A stretch of DNA of 64,000 nt from Undibacterium sp. KW1 (GTDB lineage Bacteria; Pseudomonadota; Gammaproteobacteria; Burkholderiales; Burkholderiaceae_D): positions 3,472,001 to 3,536,000 of the forward strand of contig NZ_AP018439.1 of the NCBI RefSeq assembly GCF_009937955.1, given 5' to 3'. Below are positions 17,502 to 27,157 of the stretch, piece after piece. The notes beneath the pieces were generated by a model. That model saw only the letters and a program-made list of their open reading frames with translations, was not told the origin of the DNA and did no database searches. Positions within the stretch are counted from its first letter, which is position 1, and every line of letters begins with the position of its first letter. The translations under genes and the position numbers were made by a program.

Positions 17502-18815
17502 TTACCAGCGACGCAGCACTTTGAATATGCCATGCTCCACATCCACGGTGAGTAATTGCCCGCCACGGCTGCCGTAGTGTTGGCCAGAATGAAAACTTAT
17601 TGTGCCAAATCCTGGCACAGTAAAATCTCTGAGCTGGTTCAGTTGTTGCAGCAGTTCTGCGCGGCCAAGCTGGCGGCCACTGCGTTTAAGTGTCTCTATC
17701 AATACCATACCTGCTGCGTAGGCGACGTCATTGTAGGCAGCAGGCAGGTCAAAGACCGGGCTGCTGGTACGCCATGGTAACAACAGACGCAGGCGGGCTG
17801 CTTGTGCGGGTGGTAGTTGCAGGCTGGCGGGACCTGTGTGAATGGCACTCGCATATACCAGGCCATCACCAGTGGCGGCAAGTACTTCACGCAAGTTGGC
17901 GGCGCTACCCAGATAAATCACTGCTTCGCCGGACTGGCTGACCTTGGCAGACCATATTTGTTCACGCAATGACTGGTGATTTGCCCGCGCCTGCTCGCGT
18001 AATTCCTTGAGCAATGCATGCAAGGCGGGATCATTGCTCTGATCATAGATCAGGGTCAGTTGTTGTGTCGCTCTATTGTTGCTAGCTACGCCATGAGCAT
18101 CCAGCGCAGCCCGTACCAGCAAAGCGCTGGCTTGTTCACGTACTGGCGGCAAGAGGTGGAAGCTGTCTTGTGCAAGCGCGTCAGAAAAACTGTCAAGACC
18201 TGGTGCAGGTAAGGGGCCGATGACTGCCAGCTGGTTCACTTCAATCCTTGAACTGGTCGTGGCCTGCGCGCCGCTTTGCAAGCTAGCGACCTCGACAAAT
18301 ACCTGGTCAGGTGCTGGATTGACAAGCAGTTCCAGTTTGCGCCCATATACGCCATTGGCGACCTGATCAAAAGCCTTGTTCAAACCTGCCTGTATGGCGG
18401 CACCATAGACGTTGTCAGGCAAAGAGACGCCCACACGTAGTACGGTGTCAGTAAGGCCGGGAGTGTCCTTGCCGATGACACTCAGGTAAGCGAGCAAATC
18501 ATCGAGGTCTGCGGCATCGATGTGATAACGGGGCATGAGTGGATGCAAGAACTGACCATTGCTGCCCACGCCGTCAAGCAAGGCGCGTTGCAGATGCTGA
18601 CGGTCTGGTTTACCTGCCAAAGGCGGGGCTTGCAAGCCGCCCTCTTCTTTGCCCTGCCCCAGGCTGCCATGACAGCGCACGCAGGCTGCCTGGCCGTTCC
18701 AGCCTTTGTAGTACGTGGCCTGGCCGCGTTGCCATGCCTGACCGTCAGCCCTGGCAAGGTCTGTGCAGAACAGGCAGAGCAAAGCAGCAAGTGCAACCCA
18801 AAGCCTTGCCATCAT
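17502..18815 (-). CDS. Cytochrome c fused to a periplasmic-binding-protein-like domain
   Basis: A 437-aa exported protein. After a signal peptide (MMARLWVALAALLCLFCTDLARA) comes a class I cytochrome c domain with heme motif CVRCH (residues 45-49) and a likely axial Met in HPLMPRY. From about residue 125 it resembles a type I periplasmic binding protein of the LivK/ABC-substrate class (TVLRVGVSLPDNVYGAAIQAG to LLQQLNQLRDF). The start overlaps the stop of the SCO gene by 4 bp (ATGA), so translation is coupled. It is the last gene of the multicopper oxidase operon and could accept or pass electrons from the oxidase (inference). The fusion is unusual. Confidence 0.82.
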   Translation of the reverse strand: MMARLWVALAALLCLFCTDLARADGQAWQRGQATYYKGWNGQAACVRCHGSLGQGKEEGGLQAPPLAGKPDRQHLQRALLDGVGSNGQFLHPLMPRYHIDAADLDDLLAYLSVIGKDTPGLTDTVLRVGVSLPDNVYGAAIQAGLNKAFDQVANGVYGRKLELLVNPAPDQVFVEVASLQSGAQATTSSRIEVNQLAVIGPLPAPGLDSFSDALAQDSFHLLPPVREQASALLVRAALDAHGVASNNRATQQLTLIYDQSNDPALHALLKELREQARANHQSLREQIWSAKVSQSGEAVIYLGSAANLREVLAATGDGLVYASAIHTGPASLQLPPAQAARLRLLLPWRTSSPVFDLPAAYNDVAYAAGMVLIETLKRSGRQLGRAELLQQLNQLRDFTVPGFGTISFHSGQHYGSRGGQLLTVDVEHGIFKVLRRW

Positions 18816-19870
18816 CTTGCGGGCAATAGCTTTCCTACAGCCAGGGCAATATCTTCTGGCTTTGCTGTCGCATAGATTTTTTTCCAGTCGCCGGTCTGTA
18901 CATTGCCTGCCAATAAAATACCGCTATGGGCATCTTTGTCTTCGCCACTGCCACCGAGTTTTTTAGCGACCGCGCTGATATTCTCTGCACTGCCTGTTAA
19001 AAACAGCCAGCCGGGGCGCACCTTGAACTTGCTGGCAAAGTCTTTCAATACCTGTGGGGTATCCGTGTCAGGATCGACTGTAATGCTGACCATTTGCACC
19101 CGTGGGTCCAGCAAGGGTTGTACCTTTGCCAGATTGGCGGTCATGGGTGAGCAGATGCCGGGGCAGGTCGTGAAGATGAAATTGATGAGGACGACTTTGT
19201 CTTTCATGACATCATCAAAAAAATGCACGGTCTTGCCATCTTGCGTTTGCAGAGGCAAATTGGGAAAGTAGCGGCTATTGGCTGACTGCATGGCAGGGTC
19301 AGGCCCGGCAACTTGCTCGATCGTACTCTGGATCAGTTTGGCCTCAGGCATGCTGGCGAGTTGTTGCCAGGCCTGTTTTTTTTCATTGATGACCAGTACC
19401 AGGCCGCTGTGATTGCTGATGTCGCCGACACCGGCATTGAGGGAGCGTAATAATTTATCGACGACGGATTTATTACCCGTCAAAAACTGCCAGCCCGGCC
19501 CAGCCTCAAATTGTTTGGCAAAGGCTTTGAGGCGTGGCGGCTGGTCGGTATTGGGGTCTATGCTGATGGAGATAAAAACCACGTCGCGCCCTACCCGCGC
19601 GCCCAGGTCACGCTGCACCTGGCGCAAGGTGGCGGTCTGGGTGGGGCAGATCATGGTGCAGGACGTGAAGATGAAATTGACGACCGCTGTCTTGCCTTGC
19701 ACAAGGTCACGGTAGAAGGCGACGTTCTTGCCATCCTGGTTGACCAGTTGAGCTTCTGGTATAGAGCGCATGGCTGCCTGTGCAGATGGCATTGCTACGA
19801 ACAAGACACTGCACACTATGAGTAGCATTTTGTTTATTACGCCTGTTATGTCATTCATCACTTGCCACAT
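18812..19870 (-). CDS. Tandem SCO1/SenC-type copper chaperone
   Basis: A 352-aa exported protein with two SCO domains. Domain 1 has CTMIC (Cys71, Cys75) with copper-binding His154 (NHSGLV); domain 2 has CPGIC (Cys236, Cys240) with His315 (AHSGIL). Each domain has the thioredoxin-like SISIDPNTD or SITVDPDTD strand and GWQFLTG or GWLFLTG. SCO proteins deliver copper to, or reduce the thiols of, copper sites such as CuA. Here it sits 22 bp after the propeller gene and overlaps the cytochrome gene, so metallation of the multicopper oxidase is a reasonable role. Internal Met5 or Met15 are alternative starts closer to the signal peptide. Confidence 0.9.
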   Translation of the reverse strand: MWQVMNDITGVINKMLLIVCSVLFVAMPSAQAAMRSIPEAQLVNQDGKNVAFYRDLVQGKTAVVNFIFTSCTMICPTQTATLRQVQRDLGARVGRDVVFISISIDPNTDQPPRLKAFAKQFEAGPGWQFLTGNKSVVDKLLRSLNAGVGDISNHSGLVLVINEKKQAWQQLASMPEAKLIQSTIEQVAGPDPAMQSANSRYFPNLPLQTQDGKTVHFFDDVMKDKVVLINFIFTTCPGICSPMTANLAKVQPLLDPRVQMVSITVDPDTDTPQVLKDFASKFKVRPGWLFLTGSAENISAVAKKLGGSGEDKDAHSGILLAGNVQTGDWKKIYATAKPEDIALAVGKLLPAR

Positions 19871-19892
19871 ATTGATACACTCCAGTCAGTCT

Positions 19893-21818
19893 TTATTTCA
19901 CCGTCAATACCAGTCGTGCCGATTGATTCCAGCTCATGCCCAGCGATGCTGACTGGAAGTAAACATAGTAATGCCCACTGACGGAAGGCGCAAAGTCGAT
20001 GCCATAGTCGCCGTTTTTTTGTTCCTGTGCATCCAGTTGTAATTGTTGATTACCCGTTGCATTAAACAGCAAGACCTGCAAATCAGGAATGCCGGTCTTT
20101 GGCTGGCCACTGAGCGCATCGCGGATAGCGAATTGCAGTTTCTGGCTTTCACCTTTGCTCAATGCTGGCGCAGTTCCAGCCAGTGTCACCGCATAACGTG
20201 TTGCAGGTGGTTTGGCCGGATCAGCCTGCACTGTGATCGGAAAACAATGCAGCATCCTGGGTGAGTCGAGATAAAACACTACCTGGTAATTGCCAGCCTT
20301 GGGCAAGCGTGCACTGGCCTGGTATAGACCGGGCTGGCGTTCTTGCAGGCTATGGTCCAGCACCAGTACGGCACGCGGCTCGTGGCCGTAATTGCGGAAG
20401 CTGCCTGCGGGTGCGCTCATGCCTTCCTGGTAGTAATAGATGGTACGGTCAGCGGGGTTGGCCAGCAAGGCGGCGGCACCATTGGGCACCATCACGGTGG
20501 TGTCTGCCAGGCTGCTTGCGCTGTGGCCCTGGTCAAAGGCTTTTTGACCATTACTGACTGATGCCAGCGCCAGTGGCTGTCCTGCCTGTATGTTATGTGC
20601 TATTGCATCGAGCGGCACCAGTTGCACGATTTCACTGTGGCGTCGCCGGATATAGGCCATGCGATCAGAAAACGTGACCTGGTCTGGCCCATGTGCAATG
20701 TCTGCGCCTTGCACGATCTGGTTGGTAGCAGCATCGAGCAAATCGAGTTTGTTTTTTTGTGGATTGAGGATAACGCCGTAGCGGCCATCGGGTGTAAAGC
20801 GGATGGTGGATATGCCGGGCAGCGCCTTGATACTTGCCGCCTGTTTGCCAGCCACATCAAAGGCGATAATCTGGCCATCGCCTTCGTGCGCGACGTACAG
20901 CAGTTGCGCCTTGGATGACCAAGCCATGGCGACAGGCCTCGTGCCAGCTGTAAGATCAGCAGTTTTCTTGAGGCTGCCCGCGTCGATGAGGCTGATGCTG
21001 TTGTCTTTGGCATTGCTGACAAATGCGCTCTTGCCGTCATCACTGAAGGCGATCGTGTGGTGGCCCAGTCCCGTCTTGATTGCTGCCAGCACCTGGCCAT
21101 TGGATGCTGACAATACTGTCACGCCATCGTCCGTCAATACCCATACTTGCTGTGCGCCAGGGCGCAAAGCCATTTTCCCCGGATGACCAGGTACGGGCAC
21201 GTGGGTTTTGACTTGCCAGTTGCGGGTATCAACCAGCGCCACTTCATCCACCTGTGGCTGGCTGACCAACAGGTTTTGCTCGGGTGTCAGCAACCAGTCT
21301 TGCCCTGGCCCATGCAGTATCACCATGGTCAGCAGTTTAGAACCACCAAAACCGGTTTGCGGATTGATGACGGAGATGGAATTGTCTTCATTCAGTGCCA
21401 GCACGTAATAGGCATTCAGGCTGAGTGCAGGTGCATGCAGTAAATCACCTCCTATGAAGGTGGCGACCTTGCGGCGGCAAGCCTGCTCGCTGCTTTCTTC
21501 CCCCTGGGTTTGTCCGCCGTGCCCATCGACCCAGGCGATAGGCCGTACATTTCGGATAGGCCTGGTGCTGGCGGCATCGCGCAGGCTCAGGGTGAAGCGT
21601 GCTTCTGCCCCTTCTTGCATGGACTGCGACATCTCCAGTTGTAAGGAAACGCCATCCTTGATCACCTGATTTGGTGTGATGCTACTCTCTGGTACAGATG
21701 CTGCGCTGACCTTGCCAGCAAAAATAACTGACAGGGCAGTCGCCAGCACCAAGCCCGCCAGGGCTTGATGCTGGCGACTGCGTACATAGGCGAATTTGCT
21801 CAGATTGGCATACCCCAT
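19893..21818 (-). CDS. Secreted YVTN-type beta-propeller protein
   Basis: A 641-aa exported protein. After a hydrophobic N-terminal segment there are repeated propeller blades (AFVSNAKDNSISLIDAGSL, LLYVAHEGDGQIIAFDV, YGVILNPQKNKLDLLDAA), as in YVTN/YncE proteins, and the C-terminal 200 residues contain two immunoglobulin-like beta domains. It shares one base with the end of the multicopper oxidase gene (21818), showing tight coupling. It could be a partner or docking protein for the oxidase. Its enzymatic role, if any, is unknown. Confidence 0.78.
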   Translation of the reverse strand: MGYANLSKFAYVRSRQHQALAGLVLATALSVIFAGKVSAASVPESSITPNQVIKDGVSLQLEMSQSMQEGAEARFTLSLRDAASTRPIRNVRPIAWVDGHGGQTQGEESSEQACRRKVATFIGGDLLHAPALSLNAYYVLALNEDNSISVINPQTGFGGSKLLTMVILHGPGQDWLLTPEQNLLVSQPQVDEVALVDTRNWQVKTHVPVPGHPGKMALRPGAQQVWVLTDDGVTVLSASNGQVLAAIKTGLGHHTIAFSDDGKSAFVSNAKDNSISLIDAGSLKKTADLTAGTRPVAMAWSSKAQLLYVAHEGDGQIIAFDVAGKQAASIKALPGISTIRFTPDGRYGVILNPQKNKLDLLDAATNQIVQGADIAHGPDQVTFSDRMAYIRRRHSEIVQLVPLDAIAHNIQAGQPLALASVSNGQKAFDQGHSASSLADTTVMVPNGAAALLANPADRTIYYYQEGMSAPAGSFRNYGHEPRAVLVLDHSLQERQPGLYQASARLPKAGNYQVVFYLDSPRMLHCFPITVQADPAKPPATRYAVTLAGTAPALSKGESQKLQFAIRDALSGQPKTGIPDLQVLLFNATGNQQLQLDAQEQKNGDYGIDFAPSVSGHYYVYFQSASLGMSWNQSARLVLTVK

Positions 21819-24800
21819 TAGCGTTTCCGACGTTCTATTTTTTGCAATGGCAACACTGGTGGTTCGGCCAACTTATCCACAGCCACTTTCGCGCTATTGG
21901 TCGCTGTCAGGATAGCCGCTGCAGGTTTGTGCTGCGCCAGTCCACCGAAAGAAGAGCGCACTTCGAGCATGCCGGGCGTTGCTACATTGGCCTTGAATTG
22001 CCAGCGCCCGGTCTGGTCAACTGCGACCTTGCCCAGCACTTTGCCGTCAGCCATGATGGTGACAGAGTCTGCCTGCTCCCATTGCACGCTGCCGGGGCGC
22101 ACCGTGACGCTACCGGTGACTTCAAGAATGCCCTCAACCGACACCACATTGTCAATCACGACGATATCGGCAAATACTTCCTGCACTGTTGCTGTGACAG
22201 ATCCGACAGTAATCTGTGGAGCAGGACTGACGCGGAATACGCCCCAGCCGCCGGTGCCATATTGGCCATTGGGCCAGCTGCGGTACAAATAGTCGCCTGG
22301 TACTGCGAATGTTCCACCTGCCTTATCCACTACCACATCAAAATGCGAGGTCGTGCCATAGCCGGACTGGGTACCCGTCGATAATGAGGCTGGGTTACTG
22401 GCTATCCTGGTGGAGTTACCGGCATAAGGTTCAAACTGCCAATGATGACCAGTCAGCTCAAATACATTCATGCTATCAGCCAGCCCTGGCGGGCCAAACA
22501 AGCGGAAGCGTACTGGCGTGCCTGCATTGGCACGGAAGACTGGTGTTTGCGGATCGCCATTGACCAGGGTATTTGATACCTCAGCCGTGGTGTCGATAGC
22601 CGGAAGATTCAGATTGACCTGGGTACCGTAGCGATAAAAGAAAGGTTCGGTACGGTAGTTCACCGCCATCATGGGCGCGCCCGCGCTGTACAGTGATTTG
22701 CCTTGATACTGCATGGCGATATCGGTTTGCATGAAGACCGCAAAATCACGGAAAGGCTTGCCTGCTGCAGGCGACACCGTGCTGGAGATATGCGTACCCG
22801 GATCGTCTTGCCATTTCGCACCGATAGGCTCGATGATCATGCCGCCAAACAAGCCATGGTAAGCCTGCATCAACGGGTCGGCCGGTGTCAGGTTGAGGGC
22901 ACCAAATTCTACTGGCGTGGCCTTGGTGACGCCGTTTTCGTTTTGCAGGGTACCGGCATACCACGTGTAAGTAATGGATGGCAGAGTACCTGTGCAAGGT
23001 AGAGGATTGCAAGCAAGGACAGTCTGTACAGGATTGAGCCCAACGTTCATACCATCTGAATGACTGACATCCATCGCCAGCAATTGTGGATGCAGACCTG
23101 CCTGGGTAGACGGCAGCAGATTGATATTGGCGTAGGCGCCTGTAAATCCAGGATTAGGCCTTGCCGCTGACTCAGGTGTGGAAAATACAGACGCCATGGC
23201 ATTGATGCGATTGGTCAGTTGCAGCTTGATGACATCGCCAGCAGCAGCACGCAAGGCAAGAGGTTCAATATTGAGCCCGGCTTTCAAGGTGCCGTTCGGG
23301 TTCAGGTCCTGGTCTTGCACATACACGATGGCATTGGGGTCGTTCAGGGTATCTTTCGAGAACTGGCCATTCGACAGTTTGGCACCGCGGCTGTTATACA
23401 GTAAGGGGCTATCGGAACCCAGCAGTTGTTGTATGGTCGTGGCCGATACCTTGAACTGACGCACACAAGGGCCGCGCGCAGTGCAATCAGTGGGCAGGTT
23501 GGGCATGGTGGTGGCAACCGGCCTGATGCTGGTATTGCCAGGCAAGGGCGAGAGCCATGACACCTGATTATTATGACTGCGCATCAGGCTCCAGGCACCA
23601 CTGACATTGCCATCATAGGCATTGCTGGCGTTGACCAGATAATCCAGCGACTGCGCCTTACCGGTTTGCGGGATGGTGAACAGGGTTTCAAAATGCTCGG
23701 ACAAGCCCATGGTCTGACTGCCGCGGTAGCCAGAGTTGGTATCGAAGGGTTCGAACAACCATTTGTTGCCATTGACAGTGACGGTATGGTTACCCACCAG
23801 TGCGCCATCGATGATGCGTAATTGCACAGGGTCGTTTTCATAGACATGCAAGATCGGCGTGAAAGGATCAGTGCCTCCCATCTGTGCACTGACTGGCTGT
23901 TTTGGGAAAGTAAAGCAATTATTCGTGGCAGTTTTTACGCAACCCGGATTGATGTTTGCACCAGCCGTTGGTTGCACATTCAGTTGTGCATCATTACGTA
24001 AAATGGAGCTGTAAGAGCCTGCCAGGTCCGTGCCTGAATTGACGGCACCATTGCTGGACGCCACCCGCAAGGCCAGGGATTCATTGCGGTAATTGAGTAC
24101 CGACACACCGATACCAAAACCACCAATGATACTTGGCGTGGTGTTTGGCGGAATCGGTGGATTGACCGGATTGCTGACTGCAAATGGCAAACAGCCGACG
24201 CAGTTGATACCATTGAGCGGATCAGCCCAGCCAGTGTAACTACCATTTGCGCTGCGCTTGCAACCGCTGTATATCGGGTCCTGGCCGGGATAGCAATCAA
24301 AGCTGGTACGGCTGGCTGGCAAATAGGCAAATTGTGAGTCTGCAACAGCCAGCGCAAATTCACGGTAGGCCTTGCCCTGGCGTGGCAAGATGTTGGCTGC
24401 ATAACTGGTGGGGCCACCATCGCTACGGCCACCCAGCCAGGTTTTACCATCGACCGAAGTCCAGCGTGAGTCTGTTGGCTCTACCACCAGCCCGGCATAC
24501 AGGCCCACCATCTGGTGGGTAGACGGACCAAAATGGTCATGGGTAAATACGGTCAGCAGGGTGCGGTCGGCTTTTTGCTTGTCCATTACCGGATCAACCC
24601 ACCAGCGCTGAACCGTCGCCTGTGCGCCCACCCACTGCTTGCTGCCGGGTGTAGGGCCATCGCCAAAGCTGGCTATGGGTTTGGCGGTCAGCTTGACTGA
24701 TTTGCCATTCACGGCAATGCCACCAGCCTGATTGATGCCGGTGATACGGGCGCGCACCTCGTCGGGGCTGAAGGTGCCGTCTTCATAATTGAAACCATTG

Positions 24801-27157
24801 GCTGCACCATCGGATGCAAGCACATCAAACTTCACCAGGTGGATATGCTGACCGATGATGTCCGTCGGTGTGCGTACCTGGAAATCATCGAGCTCATAAT
24901 AACTGGGAACGAGATTGGTGTGCCAGTACTCCACCACATCATTACTGTTGGCGCGGAAGAACAAGGGTTCTGGCGGTTTGTCACCGTTCAATATCGGTTT
25001 CACATCCTGCCACAAGGCCAGTATGCGTTGCTGCGGGAAGTGCCAGCCTTTTTTATTGAGCACAACGTCAGTCTGCATGGCAGCGCCCTTGTAGATGCGT
25101 ACTGGTGGTGTGACGGTAGCACCTCTGGCTGGGTTGGCAAACGGTGCACCAGGTGCACGCTGCAAACCATTCATGGCAAACTGCGCGGGGCTGCCATCTG
25201 GCAACCTGGTAGCAACTGATTTTTGTTCATGCATGGCCATTGCCGCCTGTTCTGTGACGGTGCCCTGCTCTGGCAATTCTATGGCATTGATACTGCTCAT
25301 TTCCTTGGTAAAGTCGGTCTGCGTGTATTGATCGACAGAAATTTTTCCGCCGGTGATCAGATGGCGTGGCAAGCCGCCATTCAGTGCGACGCCATTCTCG
25401 ACGGCAAAATCATTGGGCGGATGCGGCGCACGGTGGCCGGCGATGCCCGGTACAAAGAAGGGATAACCAGGGTTGCCTGCACCAGTCACTTTGACCTGGC
25501 CTTTATCGATATGCACTGCCGCCGGCAATGGTGCCATGGCACGGGTTGGCAGGGGCACTAAGCCGGGGATGGGTGTGCCAGCCAATATCTCGGCGTCAGG
25601 CAGCGCCCGCGACATTGGCACTGGCCTGCCATCACTGCCCAGGGGCGTGCCCAGTTCCAGCACGTCATGCACGCGGAACAAGGCCCACATGCCGCTGGCA
25701 AAATGCGGATAGAAATGGCAATGGAAGATAGAATCACCCGGCGTCAGGTTGCGGTTACCGCTGCCTTCATAGACCAGGTCCATTGTATAGGAAGTGCCTG
25801 GGCCTATGGTCTGACTGTCGAGGTAACTGCTGGCATCACTGTCCGGTGAATATAGCCATTGGTGAGCATGATGATGATGCACATGAAATACCCCCTGCCC
25901 CGCATGCAGGACACGGAAACGGGCGCGGTCACCCTGGTAAGTGTGATACACATTCGATGGATCATCCGGGTAGAGCGCCACCGTCGCTTTGGGTGGGGTG
26001 CAAGGCTGGGGCGAGCATGTCAGATTGGCGGGATTATCAACCACCATGGCTGGATCACCACCCGCCCACGAGCTCAGGAAAAATTCTTCAAACTTGCATT
26101 CAGGGCAATCAGCAGTCGGCCCGACCTTGAGACGGTTAGCGAGAATTTCAGCAGAAATACCTGCTGAACCATAATTGATGGAAAAAGCATCATTGGCACC
26201 GCTGAGCACATTATTTTGATCCGCCAATTGGGGAAATGCCTGAACAAGTGAGAAGGAGTCATGGTACATCACCGTCACTTCACGGTATGGCGATTCCGGG
26301 TTGAGATAGGAGGGATTGCGTGCACCAGTCACCGTGAAAGGGCCATGATTTGGTCCGGTGATGATGGCAGTCAGATCGCTGTGGACAATATTATTTTTAG
26401 CATCCAGCATTTTCAATACCGGCTTGCTGCTGCCAGGCACCAGCGCACCGTAATTGATCACTGGGTAACCCGCAGTACCGGTAACCGAAGCCTGTTGCAT
26501 TTCAGCCTGCGTGACCTGGCTGCGATACCATTCTGAGCCGCGTGGCTGCACATTCACAGAACCAAACAGGCCATAGGTCAATTGCTCCTGCCCGGCCAGG
26601 CTATACAGTAAAAAACTGCCCTCTTCTGCCGCGAACAGGCGATAAGTGATCGCTTTGCCAGGCTGGATAATACCGCTGGCATCTCCTGTCGCAGACACAG
26701 GATTATTACCTACAAAGGCGCCGTCATCGGTGATGGTTTGCACCAGCTCCATACCGGCCACATGCACCGATGCATTGCGCGTCGCAGGCGGGTTGGAATT
26801 GGAATGTGGCCGATTGAGCCAGTTCTGGAAATTGACCACCAGGCAGTCGCCCACATTCGCCCGCAAGACCATGGGCCGTGGGCGTTTGCCTGGCCGCAAT
26901 TGTGCATTGCCTGGCCCTGGCGTGCTGCCTCTGACAGCGACCACATCGCCACGCAGCGCATACACCATGCCGCCCGGTTGCGAAGTGCCGAGGCGGTTAA
27001 TCATCATGGCCTGGTCTATCGCCACCACGTCCGCCGTGACGATGCGTTCACAACGCGCAGCAGCCAGATTATCCGGCGCAGCCTGGGCGTGAGCCTGAGC
27101 GGCGAGCATGAGTAATATGGGGGCGAAACTACCGCCTATCATAGAAAGGAATTTCAT
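21818..27157 (-). CDS. Giant secreted multicopper oxidase (MofA/MnxG-like)
   Basis: A 1779-aa exported protein: signal peptide MKFLSMIGGSFAPILLMLAA to QAHAQA, then about six or more cupredoxin-like domains. Copper-ligand clusters visible: H425-V-HHHH-A-H432; H479-C-H with H485 and M490 (type 1 site: HCHFYPHFASGM); H771-I-H; and H873-D-H with H881. Later cupredoxin-like domains (from about residue 1000 on) have few conserved ligands. Total length is close to the 1.6-1.7 thousand residues of Leptothrix MofA as I remember it, and well above ordinary laccases (about 500-600). Such proteins are linked to Mn(II) oxidation, but substrate is an inference. A hairpin-like dyad TGGCAG-AG-CTGCCA lies in the leader at 27207-27220. 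Confidence 0.85.
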   Translation of the reverse strand: MKFLSMIGGSFAPILLMLAAQAHAQAAPDNLAAARCERIVTADVVAIDQAMMINRLGTSQPGGMVYALRGDVVAVRGSTPGPGNAQLRPGKRPRPMVLRANVGDCLVVNFQNWLNRPHSNSNPPATRNASVHVAGMELVQTITDDGAFVGNNPVSATGDASGIIQPGKAITYRLFAAEEGSFLLYSLAGQEQLTYGLFGSVNVQPRGSEWYRSQVTQAEMQQASVTGTAGYPVINYGALVPGSSKPVLKMLDAKNNIVHSDLTAIITGPNHGPFTVTGARNPSYLNPESPYREVTVMYHDSFSLVQAFPQLADQNNVLSGANDAFSINYGSAGISAEILANRLKVGPTADCPECKFEEFFLSSWAGGDPAMVVDNPANLTCSPQPCTPPKATVALYPDDPSNVYHTYQGDRARFRVLHAGQGVFHVHHHHAHQWLYSPDSDASSYLDSQTIGPGTSYTMDLVYEGSGNRNLTPGDSIFHCHFYPHFASGMWALFRVHDVLELGTPLGSDGRPVPMSRALPDAEILAGTPIPGLVPLPTRAMAPLPAAVHIDKGQVKVTGAGNPGYPFFVPGIAGHRAPHPPNDFAVENGVALNGGLPRHLITGGKISVDQYTQTDFTKEMSSINAIELPEQGTVTEQAAMAMHEQKSVATRLPDGSPAQFAMNGLQRAPGAPFANPARGATVTPPVRIYKGAAMQTDVVLNKKGWHFPQQRILALWQDVKPILNGDKPPEPLFFRANSNDVVEYWHTNLVPSYYELDDFQVRTPTDIIGQHIHLVKFDVLASDGAANGFNYEDGTFSPDEVRARITGINQAGGIAVNGKSVKLTAKPIASFGDGPTPGSKQWVGAQATVQRWWVDPVMDKQKADRTLLTVFTHDHFGPSTHQMVGLYAGLVVEPTDSRWTSVDGKTWLGGRSDGGPTSYAANILPRQGKAYREFALAVADSQFAYLPASRTSFDCYPGQDPIYSGCKRSANGSYTGWADPLNGINCVGCLPFAVSNPVNPPIPPNTTPSIIGGFGIGVSVLNYRNESLALRVASSNGAVNSGTDLAGSYSSILRNDAQLNVQPTAGANINPGCVKTATNNCFTFPKQPVSAQMGGTDPFTPILHVYENDPVQLRIIDGALVGNHTVTVNGNKWLFEPFDTNSGYRGSQTMGLSEHFETLFTIPQTGKAQSLDYLVNASNAYDGNVSGAWSLMRSHNNQVSWLSPLPGNTSIRPVATTMPNLPTDCTARGPCVRQFKVSATTIQQLLGSDSPLLYNSRGAKLSNGQFSKDTLNDPNAIVYVQDQDLNPNGTLKAGLNIEPLALRAAAGDVIKLQLTNRINAMASVFSTPESAARPNPGFTGAYANINLLPSTQAGLHPQLLAMDVSHSDGMNVGLNPVQTVLACNPLPCTGTLPSITYTWYAGTLQNENGVTKATPVEFGALNLTPADPLMQAYHGLFGGMIIEPIGAKWQDDPGTHISSTVSPAAGKPFRDFAVFMQTDIAMQYQGKSLYSAGAPMMAVNYRTEPFFYRYGTQVNLNLPAIDTTAEVSNTLVNGDPQTPVFRANAGTPVRFRLFGPPGLADSMNVFELTGHHWQFEPYAGNSTRIASNPASLSTGTQSGYGTTSHFDVVVDKAGGTFAVPGDYLYRSWPNGQYGTGGWGVFRVSPAPQITVGSVTATVQEVFADIVVIDNVVSVEGILEVTGSVTVRPGSVQWEQADSVTIMADGKVLGKVAVDQTGRWQFKANVATPGMLEVRSSFGGLAQHKPAAAILTATNSAKVAVDKLAEPPVLPLQKIERRKR

